Shown here: positions 10,422-22,300 of the stretch, piece after piece | Numbering within the stretch: the stretch's first letter is position 1 | Layout: each line of letters opens with the position of its first letter | Assembly (NCBI GenBank): GCA_019321725.1 | Contig: CM033114.1 | Coordinates: 17,340,278 to 17,404,277 of the forward strand | Direction: 5' to 3' | Source of the DNA: Paulownia fortunei | Taxonomy: Eukaryota; Streptophyta; Magnoliopsida; Lamiales; Paulowniaceae | DNA: 64,000 bases | Program-made: the position numbers and the translations under genes | Notes under the pieces: generated by a model | What the model was told of the DNA's origin: nothing | The model's input: the letters and a program-made list of their open reading frames with translations, nothing else | Database searches by the model: none

Positions 10422-12164
10422 ATGAAGATAAAGGGCTTTTGCAGAAATATTCCTCTTCCTTATTTCAGTACTGCTGTTGCAAATTGCAATTCCCGTGAGA
10501 AAATCAAGCTTGAGTTGGGAAATATTATTGGGTTGAGTGATGCTCTTAGTTTGTATGAGAACATGGCCAGAATGAGGCCCTTTCCTTGTGTCAAAGAATT
10601 TAATCAATTGCTTTCGCGTGTGGTCAATCTGAAAGAGTATTCCGCCGCCATTTGCCTTTTCAAAGATATCTGCAATTTCGGGATTTCAGTTAATGAATAT
10701 ACTATGAACATTGCTATTAACAGTTATTGCCTTTCTAAACGGGTCGATTTCGGGTTTTCCATTCTGGGTTGGTTCTTCAAGCGCGGTTGTGTTCCCGATG
10801 CGTTTACCTTCAACACCTTATTGAAGGGTTTGTTTCGGGAAAGCAGGATGACTGAGGCGCAAGAATTGTTTAGGAAGATAGTAAGGGAAGGGCTGTGTGA
10901 GCTAAATGTCATTACTTACGGGACTGTGATCAATGGACTCTGCAAGGCTGGTAACACCGCAGTAGCCATTGAACTGATAGGAGTAATGGAGAAAGGGAGT
11001 TGTAAGCCCGACATCCATGTATATAGCATGGCTATTGACGGCTTATGTAAGGATAGAATGTTAGATTCTGCCTTGAAGCTTTTCGATGAAATGTCTGACA
11101 AAGGCATCAGGCCTAATGTTGTCACTTACACTGCATTGATTTGTGGATTATGTAATTTGAGTAGGTGGAGAGAAGTTAAGGTATTATTAAAGGAGATGAC
11201 AGACTGCAAAATATATCCAAATCTTCTGACATTCAATTCCTTGATTGATGCTTTCTGTAAGGAAGGGTTAGTGGATGAAGCCGAAGATGCACTCCACATC
11301 ATGTTGCAGAAAAATATGGTTCCTGATTTAGTCTCCTACAATTCGTTGATGGATGGATATTGTTTGCAAGGACGACTGGATGAAGCTAGGAATGTTTTTG
11401 ATTCTATGGCTCGCAAGAATATTGCTCCTGATATTTTCAGTTTTAACATCTTAATCAATGGATATTGCAGGAAGATGAAGATGGATGATGCCATGCATCT
11501 CTTTCACGAGATGCCCCGTAAAGGAGTCAAGCCTGATGTGGTTACATATAATTCTCTATTACAGGGGCTGTTTCGTGGTGGCAGATGTTCTTCTGCACTC
11601 AAGCTTTTCGAGGAGTTACAAGCTGCTGGGCTAAAACCAAACTTCTATACTTACTGTAACTTGTTGGATGGACTGTGTAAGAACGGGCATGCTGAACAAG
11701 CATTGTTGTTGTTGTATGCATTGGAGCACAAAGGAGAACATCTTCATATTGCTTACTACAGTATCGTCATGGATGGATTCTGCAAAGCTAAAAAGCTTCA
11801 TATGGCTCGAGCTATTTTTGGGGATCTCCCTTCTATAGGATTGGAACCTAATGTGGTAACCTACAGTATCCTGATAAAAGGATGTTCTCAAAATGGGCTA
11901 CTTGAGGAATCTAAAGATCTTCTCTTGAAAATGGAACATGCAAATTTGTTGCCGGATGAGGTTACCTACAATTGTATTATTCAGGGAAATCTAAAGAGGG
12001 GTGAATATGATGATGCAGCAAAGTTAATTGAAGAAATGGGTGCTAAAGGATTCTCCCTGGATTCATCTACGTTTACGTTGCTGCTTGATTTACTCGGGAC
12101 GGAGGACAACACTACTCTTCTTGAAATGATTCAAAAGTTTGCTGCAAATACTCTGAAAAACTAA
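10422..12164 (+). CDS. PPR-A, P-class restorer-of-fertility-like pentatricopeptide repeat protein (intact)
   Basis: A 580-residue intronless ORF. P-class PPR proteins bind organelle RNA one base per repeat; RFL members often process mitochondrial transcripts, including those that cause male sterility. Residues 1-25 have basic residues and no acidic one until E26, fitting a mitochondrial targeting sequence (inference). About 15 tandem repeats run from residue 57 to 560 at 35-36 residue spacing, each with a TYNxLIxGLC-like core. There is no C-terminal E/DYW domain, so no editing role is indicated. The RFL-type N-terminal region (DALSLYENMARMRP) precedes the first repeat. The ATG at 10422 is the start conserved in PPR-B and PPR-C. 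This is the only full-length, unbroken copy of the three in the window. The RNA target is not known; base-specifying residues are listed in the findings. Confidence 0.95.
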   Translation: MKIKGFCRNIPLPYFSTAVANCNSREKIKLELGNIIGLSDALSLYENMARMRPFPCVKEFNQLLSRVVNLKEYSAAICLFKDICNFGISVNEYTMNIAINSYCLSKRVDFGFSILGWFFKRGCVPDAFTFNTLLKGLFRESRMTEAQELFRKIVREGLCELNVITYGTVINGLCKAGNTAVAIELIGVMEKGSCKPDIHVYSMAIDGLCKDRMLDSALKLFDEMSDKGIRPNVVTYTALICGLCNLSRWREVKVLLKEMTDCKIYPNLLTFNSLIDAFCKEGLVDEAEDALHIMLQKNMVPDLVSYNSLMDGYCLQGRLDEARNVFDSMARKNIAPDIFSFNILINGYCRKMKMDDAMHLFHEMPRKGVKPDVVTYNSLLQGLFRGGRCSSALKLFEELQAAGLKPNFYTYCNLLDGLCKNGHAEQALLLLYALEHKGEHLHIAYYSIVMDGFCKAKKLHMARAIFGDLPSIGLEPNVVTYSILIKGCSQNGLLEESKDLLLKMEHANLLPDEVTYNCIIQGNLKRGEYDDAAKLIEEMGAKGFSLDSSTFTLLLDLLGTEDNTTLLEMIQKFAANTLKN

Positions 12165-13487
12165 AACTAGTTCTATATATGTCCATATGTATTATTTGTT
12201 CTATATATGCCCATATGGTTATATTCTATTAAATAAGGAGTTAAATAAAATGTTTGACAGGAACTAAATTATCCTGATGAAATTTTGGCTTTCTTTGCTA
12301 ATGTTCAAAGTATATGGAAGGAAATTTAACATTAAAATTAAAAACATGTTATAAAACGCATAAGAAAGGAAAATATTGTTGTGGATATCTTGAAAGCCTG
12401 ACTATTAAAGAAGCTCTCCAGAAAAAAGGACTAAGGATACATATGGTGAATTAGGAAGATGCATGAGCAAGAAAGGTGTTGTTTGAGATAACTTAGAAAA
12501 TGCTTTTGATTTGTTTGAGTTGTAGACTAATTTTAATTGAGTTACAAAAAGTGATTTTTATTTCTCTAGAGTTGTAGACTAATTTTAGTTGAGATACAAA
12601 AAAGTGATTTTTATTTCTGTAGAGTTGTAGACTAATTTTAGTTGAGTTAGATGGAAGTCCTTCATCTTTTGTCTCTATTCATGTCTAGGTAAATGATGAG
12701 GATTTTAATGAACAAAAAGAAATAACAAACAAAAAGATGAAAATATTTATCTAGCTGATATTCAACTGTCGGGGACTACGTCGATTTCCTGCAATACATT
12801 ATAGTTTATACCCAAATCTCTTCCACCGCACCTCTCAAATCTCTATACTTTTAAGAATTTGATTATTTGAATAATTTGAATTATCACATAACCAATTAAA
12901 TGGTTTGTTTGGTTGCAAACAACATATTGTCCTTTTTTAAATACGTTTTACTTAAATAACCTTGGCATATAAAGTTATTTACATCCACTTCTCCTAAGAT
13001 ATTATATTTTGACAAAAACCTATTCTAAAGTATTGAAGCATGGCATCCATCATCCGTGATTGAGTTGGTCATGTGGTATTTGATGTGGTCTCACTTTATA
13101 CCTCCTCGGATCTTCAAGATTCTTCTTCTCATGGTTCTTTTTCTGAGAAAGCGATAGCTGAAAGGGTCATGTATGCGACAACGAACAAACAGTTAGGAGT
13201 ATCGCCTATGGATACTCTCCAATGCTCGAGTCAGTGATAGAGCAAGAGAATATAAATGTTTTAATGTAAAATGGCCTACCTTCAAAATAACATGGATGGT
13301 GTATTTATAAGTGTTACCTGAGACTTGGACATCTTGGGCCTTTTACGTATTTTTAGGTCTCGAGGGCTCTTATGCCTTATTAAGCTAAGATTTAATATTT
13401 TTTGAGTTTAACTAAATTGTTCGTCTTACAAATGTGCTGATAAGACTCTTAAACTCATGGACTTGGTCCTAATGAACTAGACCTCTA

Positions 13488-13541
<54 letters not shown>

Positions 13542-13610
13542 AATTCCAATTATAATTGAGTGCATCATTATTTAATCCAAAAAGGGGAAAGAGAGAGAGG
13601 AGAAGATGGC
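12165..13610 (+). repeat. 3' flank of PPR-A, segmentally duplicated at PPR-C
   Basis: Starting at the stop codon (ACTAGTTCTATATATGTCCA), the sequence matches 39043-40375 almost block for block, and its first 500 bp also match 33492-34010 after PPR-B. It shows that whole loci, not only coding regions, were duplicated. Similarity ends at 13610, where an LTR begins. Within it, 13060-13270 and 39880-40150 share a weakly ORF-like piece, but reading frames are not kept, so I do not call a gene. Confidence 0.8.
13491..13541 (+). repeat. (TC)n microsatellite
   Basis: About 50 bp of near-perfect TC dinucleotide repeat with one interruption at TTC. It is absent at the matching position in the PPR-C flank (about 40300), so it expanded after duplication. 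Confidence 0.95.
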
Positions 13611-15615
13611 TGCTACAATTTTAAGGTTGCAAAATTCAAGTGCAGGTTGTGTCAAATAATAATTTTCTCGAAAGTTCAAGATTGATCCACAGTGAAGTTG
13701 TTAAAAGTTATCAGGTTTATATTTCTTAAAAGATAAATTTTATATGGTTTAGAATATAAAAAAAAATTATGCTATAACTAATAAATCAAAGTAATAAAAG
13801 TACTGAAAATTAGGGATTCGCTCTTAAGTCTTGGATAGATGAATAATTATTTATTATTCTTTTTTTCCTCTTTTAAATGCCACTATTGGAATCCATACAC
13901 AATAAATGTTCCAATAGGAAGATGTTATCAAAATATCTCATAATTAAAGTAATCATGATATTATCTTGCTGTTTGCAAATTATCTTTTAATATCAATACT
14001 TGTTTATGGATCAAGAATTTATGCAGTCAGTGGAGTAGAATCGTACGATAAACCAAATGAACCCAGGTATTTGTTGTGCCATTAATGATACATAAATCAA
14101 GAATAGCCACTAAATAAAAAGAGTTTTAATGTCAATACTTATTTATGGGATTAAGTACTTATGTACATCTTTGTTTATAATAAATCAACATTTCACCATG
14201 ACAGTAGGTGGAGTAGAACCATACAATAAGCTAAAAGAACTCAAGTATTTGTTGTGTCATTGATGATAAATAAATCAAGAATCACCAAAAAACAAGAAGG
14301 GTTTTAAATGATTTTAAATCCAATACTTATTTATAAACTAAGTATTTATGCACATCTTTATCTACAACAAATTAAGGTTTCACATTAGTAGTTGGTAGAG
14401 TAGAACCGTACAATAAGCTAAATAAACCTAAATATTTATTGTGTTATTGGTGATATATAAATCAAGAATCATCACAAAATAAGGAGGGTTTCAATCAAAA
14501 AATTAAAATAATAATACAACGCACCTGAACATTATGCACCTTTATAACTGTTCATCTTCCTCTATCAAGAGGTTCACCATTTTTCCTTAACTAAATAAAA
14601 TTTAGAAAGACATAATGAAAGTAGACAATATAAAAAATAGAAGAGAAACTAGAGAATACATTTCTATTACTACTAAAAAACTTAGCATAAAGAAAGATAA
14701 TAATAAAACTTTATTTCTCCTTCTAAGGGTTTTTGTTTGTTCTAAATAGCATCCAATAGTACATATTTATAGTAGAAGAGTGTCTAAATTGGCATCTCCA
14801 AATTCACTCCAAATGCACTTCATATTAACTTCAAATGTGCTCTAAATTCACATGTCATTTTCGAATTTGGATATTGTTATACATATTTCTCCATACAATA
14901 AGCTAATTTTAGAAAAAATAACTAAGATGTAAGTTGTAGATTTGTCTGTTAGATTCATTTTTTAACTTGAATCACCTAATTCCAATCAATAAGGAGAAAG
15001 TTATGCTTGATTTAAGGAGATGTGTCAACAAAGATTGATTCATTTCCATACACACAATTGAATCAATTTTCTGCTATAATCAATGATGAATTGGGGTGAG
15101 CTTCCAGCATCAAAGTTGTAGTTATATCTCTTATATTTCAGAAAAAGTAAGATTTAGGTTTACAAAACTTTTTAACATAGAGTTATACCAAAAATATAAA
15201 AACTACACAAGTTTGGAAATATGAATATTTTGAGCTCAACAATCACTTGCAAAGTCCAAGTGATTTATTGCATATATATACCTGCCCCATCTACTAGGTT
15301 TCGCCCTGAACAGTCCTAGGGGAGAGCGGTCTTCCCCCCTGGTTCGCCCTTTAGGTAAATATGGTGACACAACTTATACATGGTTGGAGTCTTGACTTTA
15401 GGTATGGCCAACCCTCCCAGTAGACCCCCCCTCACAACACACGATATGGCCAATCCACACATGATTGACTTAGGCAAAAATGACTATTTTCTTCTAATTA
15501 TGATGCTTCTTTGATTTGACGAAATATTATCTCCCAACTTGCTCACGAAAAGTGTTGTTTTCTTTGATTTTATTTTGGATTTTTTTAATCTATTTTTGCT
15601 CATTAATACCCTAAC
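13611..15615 (-). repeat. LTR of the LOG-carrying Ty3 family, rearranged and expanded
   Basis: Read on the minus strand, it ends TTGTAGCA at 13611 and matches the LTR at 2443-4026. It is about 400-500 bp longer than expected because of an internal triplication (13993-14505) and an extra segment at about 15265-15475 that includes a GC-richer stretch. It lacks the first roughly 80 bp, including the TGCATATT terminus. At 15609-15622 it runs straight into a DUF4283 ORF remnant. No internal element sequence remains, so it is either a broken solo LTR or a recombination product. Confidence 0.75.
13993..14505 (-). repeat. Triplicated block inside an LTR
   Basis: Three adjacent copies start at 13993, 14132 and 14320, each beginning CAATACTT(A/G)TTTAT and containing GGTGGAGTAGAA or a close form, then ATAAATCAAGAAT. 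Copy 1 is about 139 bp and lacks roughly 45 bp present in the other two (188 and about 186 bp). Other LTRs of the family have a single copy. Confidence 0.85.
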
Positions 15616-16270
15616 ACAAAATCTAGCTACACTTAGCTGAGACAAATCAGTGGTCACCTCATCAATTCGCAAAGGGTTTCCAATGAGTCCTGCAATACTA
15701 AATATTCCCCTTTTGTCAAAGAAGTGTACTGATAGTCCAGAGAAAGTGATCCACTCAAGAACAATGGGAGATTCTTTCCTTGGATCAAGAGATGGAGACA
15801 ACTTATAGATTCACATTGGAAAACCCTCAATAAAAATAAGTTATCTGAGCCACAACCTTGAAAAAATCCTCCTCTAAAAAAAACTTAATCAAGATATGCT
15901 TAGAATTAAGAAATCCAATGTCGTATCCACCCTTTAATCCAACACCTGCAATGCACTTTTTGATCTTGCTAAACCTAGGTATCCATGTGAAAATTTGCCA
16001 ACAAGTGCTAATCGAAATGGTATAGCTGGGTTTTCAATTTCTTCCTCCATGAGAAAGAGTATTCCATCGCCCTTGTACAAAGTTGGTTGTCCAAAGGCTG
16101 AAGCCACATCCATAAGCCCCTTCTTTGCTGCCTTTGGAGACGTCAGAATAGTATTTTTCGGCAGCCGAAGAGTGTCAGCGAATATGCATTTTGGGTCAGG
16201 TGGCTTAGGGTTAGCAAGCCTAAGTTCACCAGAGAGAAAGTTGGATACATATCTATTGAGATATTAGAAT
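15616..16270 (-). pseudogene. DUF4283-domain protein remnant (LINE ORF1-like), truncated
   Basis: On the minus strand the readings YKGDGILFLMEEEIENPAIP, then LALVGKFSHGY, GGYDIGFLNSKHILIKFFLE, and after frame changes SPIVLEWITFSGLSVHFF and LIGNPLRIDE...SVARFCV, follow the plant DUF4283 domain order. Such domains are common in ORF1 of plant LINEs and related nucleic-acid-binding proteins. At least one stop and two frameshifts interrupt it. Its 3' end is cut at about 15615-15622, where it joins an LTR. No zinc knuckle remains. It is a dead fragment. Confidence 0.8.
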
Positions 16271-17449
16271 TTTGACTAATGATCCATACCATACATTTAA
16301 TTAAGAGATTAGTTGACGGAATGATAGTACTTGCATGGTACTCATAATTGGAATAGGTTCGTCACTTCACCTAAGAGTCATGAGCACTGCTAAGTGCTTC
16401 CCATGAGTCTAAGTTTCACACACTAAGTTGGAAAAAGTATACTTCTAACTAGAACATATCCAAAAGTTGGATCAAATTAATTAATAAATATTATTTAATT
16501 TGAGATTCAAATTTATTTAAAAAGTTAAAACAATTTACTCAATTAAATAATATAATTATTTAATTGGACATAATAATAAGATTTGGTCAATTAATTAAGT
16601 AGGGTATAAATTAATTTATAGAGGAATTATTTAATTGAATCTAATATGATTAGAAGCCCTAATTATGACCAATTAAATAAAGTGGGCATATTAGATAGTA
16701 CGTTTATTTAATAGGTTCTAATATGATTATATCGGACAAGTGGAATAAAATAATTAATTAATTAATTAATTAATTTAAACTTATATAATTGATGAGAATT
16801 AATTAATTGAATTTAATTAAATTAATTAAGTTCTAAGCCCAAGTTAGTGAGTTCATAGGAGGCCCATTAGATATTTTAATTACAAGAATTAAACTTATAT
16901 TAAAGATTAATGAAAAGAAGGAATCAAATAAGGAATAAAGTAAGTGGGACTAGGATTGGAATAGTCCTTATACTCCCACATAATGGCCAATTTATAGGAG
17001 CATTCTTGAGAGAGAATTCGGCCAACTCTTATGCCGCCCCATTTCTTCTTCTTCTTTCATTTATTTCCTCCATCAACCTTTTGATTATGAGTTCAGCTAT
17101 TCTATTCACTAGTTGAATTTAAAATTAAATTCTAAAATTTTATTGTACAATAGGCTTTTTTATCTACTAGTACAGACTCAATTGATGTGAAAAATACCAA
17201 TATATGAATACGTTTAGAGGGATAATACTTAAAACTATAAGTGAATCATTTCCAACAAAAGGGCCAAAGAATCAAGATTCACGAAGGAGTTTGTAGAGAG
17301 AAAACGATTTGGATCGTTTCATGCATCTTTTTCAGTCGATTGCAAATCAAGGTAAATATTTTTAAAACTTACCTGCTATAGATATTAGAAAATGCACAAT
17401 TGAGTAATAGTGAATAGGTCATTACATGGGATGTATTATTTGTTTATGT
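16271..17449. other. AT-rich sequence resembling an LTR or its debris
   Basis: Rich in AATTAATT runs (perfect AATT repeats near 16751-16778) with phrases common in plant LTRs (GCCCATTAG at about 16863, GGATCGTTTCATGCATC near 17311). I could find no primer-binding site or matching partner, so it stays unclassified. Short ORFs here are not credible. Confidence 0.35.
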
Positions 17450-20400
17450 TTTTGAAAATTTTTAAATTCCACGGCATATAACGAACTTAACAGATCATAC
17501 ATGGTAAAATAAATGTTAATTTGATTATGAAATATTATCCATAAAGACTAATTACTCTAAATTGGTTGCATTGTGATGTACTTTTTAATCAAAGTTTCAA
17601 AAGAAAATTATCCAAATTAATTAAGTCATCAACTAAATTCAACAAATTTAAACTATACCATTGATTTTTAAAGTTATAACAAAAACTATTTTATATAAAA
17701 TGATATACGAGCAGCAAACATATACAAGTAAAAAATTTAATAGGTTTACTTGGGTTAACAATGGAGCTCTTTTATAATAGATTTATTTCTTTTTGATTTA
17801 AAATATAACCTTAATTAAATATATAGATTATTAAATATCTTAAGATTATATATATATAACCGAATTAAACACATAGATTATAAATTTCTTAAGGTAATGT
17901 AAATGTGTATATATATATATATATAAGAAATTCTATGTTTTTCCAAAATGATGAACAATACCAATTAAACAAATATCCTCAATCCATATAGATATTAATC
18001 TTTTATTATTATGTTTTAGTAAAAATTATTTCTATCAATTTATACATAGCATTTCTCAAATATTGACAAGTTTAGTTCAAATTTCATAGAAAAAATAACT
18101 TTGGCATGAAAATGTCACAAGCCCAAAATATACAACTTAACTTGAGGATTTTCCAAAAATGGAGGAAAAATTATTTATGTGGAATTATTTATTGGTTATT
18201 TTTGAATGGAAAATACTAAATCTTCCTCCAAATGAGTTTCACTTATTTTACCTTAAAAAATGGAAATAAAAAAGAAATTAAGCTAAAAATATGATATACA
18301 TATGTATATGATTTTTCAAGATGATGTTATGTATAACATTTTTATATCTATTAGATTAAATTAAAAAAAAATAAAAAAAAATATTTTACAATTTTAAGAT
18401 CAAGTTAATTATTGTACATCGGTCAACGGCACCAAGATATCATGATATATTATATTTATAATTATTTAATTATAAAAAAGAATTTAAAATCATTTTACTA
18501 TTGAATTTATTTATCATAATTAAATAGACTAATTTATTTTATCAAAGTCAATGTTACTGCCTATCATACAAGGAACACTTAAATGATATGTATAAATGAT
18601 TCATCTTAAAATATATTTAATTTATTAAATATATATAAGATTTTTTTTGTTATTCATATCGGGAAAAAGAAAAAAAAATAATTGAAGTGACTCGATCTAG
18701 GTTAGATCAACTAAGAGAGTTTTTTATTAATTAAAGATTTCAATGAATGATTATTTTTTTTTCACTTCTTTTTCCTTGTTGTTTTCAATGTTTTGAAGGA
18801 AAAAATTGTAAAAGTTGATTTGGAGAGAAAATCTAGTATTTTTTCTTGAAAACAACCAATAAAGAAAACCAAATCAATAATTGTTAATATGATAAGTCCC
18901 CATATTCCTGAGTCATATTGGGCATGCGATGAAATTTGGACAAAATGTACCAAATTTTGAAAGATGATATATATAAATTGTCAACCCACATTTTAATTGA
19001 CCAAAATAAAAATAAGCCAAGTTATAGGACCAAAATTACATGTTTGCCTTTATATTCATATAACAATATCAAGTTTTATAATATGTGCAAAGTCCTTTTG
19101 AGTTATGGATATCAACTAAAAATTTTTTAGCAATTTTTTTTTCGTGACTTACATTTGTTCAAAATATCTAAGAATATATGAAATTTAGTGAGCAAGCGCT
19201 TCATTTACCGTTTCAACTTTGCCTTTATTTTCTCAAAATTCTTAATTGATATTGATTTATATTAAACTTATAAAATTAACTAATTCTATTTTATTCATAA
19301 TTTTATTATGTTTTTACCATTTTATAATTTAAATTATCTATTAAAAAGAAGAAGAAATACCAAATCAACAACTAAATTTTGAACGAGGGAAAAATATAAC
19401 TGAAAATTCAAAAAGGAAAATGCAAAAAACTCTATGAAAGCAAATAAAAAGATAATAATTAGAATTGTCAAAGTCAAATAAAACAAGACCTATCCAATGA
19501 AAAATTTAAATAATTATAGTTTATGGAGTAAAAAGTTGCTTAGTTTATAGATTAAAAATTTACTTAATAAAACTTTATAAAAATTTAAATATTCAATAAT
19601 TTTGTATCTTTAAATACTTTACTCAATCAACTTTTTGATCGATTTGTTTTCTCAACCATTGCTGCATTTAATAGTTTTAAATATTACTTGAATAAATTTA
19701 TATATCCTGTGATGATTATAATGAGATCATTTGTTTTGTAATTCCTATTGTTTGCAAATAAATCTTTAATGGTAGAATGATATTTATTTGATATATAACT
19801 AGGGTTTTTGTTAAAAAATATTTATGATCAGAATCAAAGTACAATAATAAGAAGAATTAAATTAAATATAAAATATATTTTTACGGTATTTTATTATTGA
19901 AATTTTCTATTATTACTAGTATTTTTAAGGCTTTAATCACTTTTAAACATTTGATTACTTAAATAATTGGAATTATCATATTTTGACTGAATGATTTTTT
20001 TTATGGTGGCAAACTAACAACATATTGCCTTTTTCTAAATATATTTTATTTACGTTCTGAAAAGCAGAAATTACTTCATTGAGAAAAACATGGACTATGA
20101 TCTAAAAACTCTCATGTTAAAAAGATTTCCATTTGGAAATACTTCTTCTTAAATATTTGGACACGTATTTGAGGAACCATCATTTTTTAGGAACCAAATA
20201 TCAAATTCTTGTATGTTTACGTTAGTGTTTAGATAAAGTTACATAAATGGACCCATGAGCATTTATATCCATTCACGAATGAAAATTTTACGTGATTGAT
20301 CCCTCAAAGTTCTTTGAGATTAAAAAAGCTTCAAAATTATTACATGTATTTTCTTCATAAAAAAAAGATAGAATGAGTGTAATATGTGAATAAGAAAATA

Positions 20401-20830
20401 TTAACTTTAATTAATTATATATGTAAACCACATGTAATGATATTTGTATCTAAAATTAAATATTTCTTATATTTTTATTTTCATATAAAAATAAGAAATA
20501 ATAACTAAAATACAATATGTAAATGAATATATATAGAAGAAAATAAACATTTATGAATAAATAATTTAAAAAATGAAAAATTATATATATATATTCTGAT
20601 ATATACATATCGGAGGAAATAAAACAATTACCCATAATTTCATAAATAACAAAAGTTTGATAACCAAATGGCTTAAATAGATAAATGTTATGTATATAAT
20701 ATGTCATAAATAAGTCACCTCCTCTTTCACCCTGGGGGAAAAAAAAGAAAAAAAGAAAACTGTGAAAATTTTAATGAATATTATGATCTATATTTTCTAT
20801 GATCCTAGTTTGCGTGTCAATTGTCCTCTA
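17450..20830 (+). repeat. Paralogous PPR-locus block lacking the PPR gene
   Basis: The left part (17560-19280) aligns in blocks with the 5' flank of PPR-A (9300-10060). The right part first aligns with the 3' flank of PPR-A/PPR-C (19940-20050 against 12840-12960 and 39665-39780), then at 20090-20830 with the sequence after PPR-B (34010-34760). Between them, 19280-19930 holds no PPR coding sequence. This looks like a duplicated locus from which the gene was deleted. Alignment is by eye and AT-rich sequence can mislead. Confidence 0.5.
20090..20830 (+). repeat. Direct repeat shared with 34010-34760
   Basis: Long shared stretches begin at ATGATCT(A/G)AAAACTCTCATG and continue through TATTTGAGGAACCATCATTTTT, CTGATCCCTCAAAGTTCTTTGA-like sequence and CACATGTAATGATATTTGTA. 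The two copies are in the same orientation and about 13.9 kb apart. Confidence 0.85.
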
Positions 20831-21719
20831 ACTTTTTAATAGCATCAATTATCATCTTTCAAATTATTTTTCAAGTTAAATTTTATTTTGTTAAATTAAA
20901 TTCTATCATATTTGATAACATATATTTGAAATTCTCGAATAATTTATCTAAAGATAAATATAATTTTTTTTTTGAAGAAATAGAAAATATTGAAATTACA
21001 ATATACTTGAATGAAGAACAATAATTTCAAAACTAAAATGCATGATATGAGACTATAAATTTAAATTTGTGAAATCATATTAAATTCATATTCAGATGTT
21101 GAAGGTGATTTTTTGGCTGCAACAAATATTTTTTATCTTTCTATTTTTTTTCTCTTTATCTTTTGGAATTTTAATGTTATAGATAAGGCGTTACAAAGCC
21201 TGCAAAAAAATAGAACAAAGCAAAATAAATATTTCTCCTATTCTCTTTACGTTTTTTTTCGTAAATCTCAACTTTTAAGAATTATATTTAAAATGTCATT
21301 TGATGAATTTTAATTTCAAAATTATCACTCTCGTCTGTGTATATTTAAATGATGTTATTTAACTTCAATATGGTTGTCTAGTATTACTCAACTTACATTT
21401 ATACTATCATCATGATATGGTTTCTTTAAACGATTAAATATACCTTGAAATATTAAATGCATAACTGAAACTAAATTAGAATTAAAAAGGATATTTCCAT
21501 CATCCAAAATTAAATGAATATTATTAAATTAGAATTTAGATGGGTATATCCATCATCATCATTATAAAAGGTTATTACTGAAGAAGTGGATGGAGCACAT
21601 CCACTATATACCAATTTGACATATGTAGCAAAATTTGAATATCTGTTATAGCATTATAAGAATTTATGTATCAAATTAAGATTAATAAAAACACTCAGGT
21701 ATTTAAATAATTTTTACTC
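20831..21719. other. AT-rich intergenic DNA
   Basis: Short ORFs are low-complexity and unsupported. I see no gene or classifiable element. Confidence 0.5.
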
Positions 21720-22300
21720 TAAATTTTAATAAATTCTTTTATATTTGGTTATGTTGCCATTAATTTATTTTTATTTAGTATCAAAACTCTTGTAATTAGA
21801 GAAAATATCATAATTCCATAGTTGTGCAGGATGATCAACTTTAAATGATCATAACTCTCTCTTATATATTTTGGTTATGTTGTGATTAATTCATTTTTAT
21901 TTAGCCCAAAACTCTTGTAACTAACCTTATCATGTTTTTTTTTTTTAATCATTTATGCTGTAAATTCATCTTTCTCTCCCTCCCTCCCCCCACCTCGCCC
22001 CCATATTGTAGAAATAGGATAAGTGGAGAGAAAATTAAATAAATATTATAAATTCACAGTTATGCAAAATGGTCTATTTTAGACCACCATAATTTTTTCA
22101 TATTTATTTTGGTTATGTTGTCATTAATTTATTATTATTTAGGCAAGCTCAAGTAATTAACCTTGTCATTTGCTTTTTTTTTTTGTTGCTTTTTCTAGGA
22201 TAATTAGTAAGAAAATACTGTGAATCAATAACAATGGAAAATGGTGAACTTTAAACGATCATAACTCATACAAAGTCTCCTATATGCTCATGATACATGA
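21720..22300 (+). repeat. Degenerate tandem repeat, 3-4 units of about 130-190 bp
   Basis: TTTGGTTATGTTG(C/T)(C/G)ATTAATT...TTATTTAG...AAGTAATTAACCTT-like modules recur at about 21748, 21882 and 22115, each followed by a module ending in CAAAATGGT...GATCATAACT (21825-21860, 22060-22095, 22235-22268). Units differ by indels. Confidence 0.65.

Noticed and set aside
10395..10607. Minus-strand ORF overlapping the start of PPR-A, and other minus-strand ORFs within PPR-A and PPR-C
   Set aside because: Shadows of the PPR reading frame.
15995..16267. 90-codon plus-strand ORF
   Set aside because: It is the antisense of the DUF4283 remnant, whose minus-strand reading matches the known domain.
20456..20707. 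83-codon minus-strand ORF rich in F, Y, I, L
   Set aside because: Low-complexity translation of AT-rich DNA; the paralogous sequence at 34400-34720 does not keep the frame.
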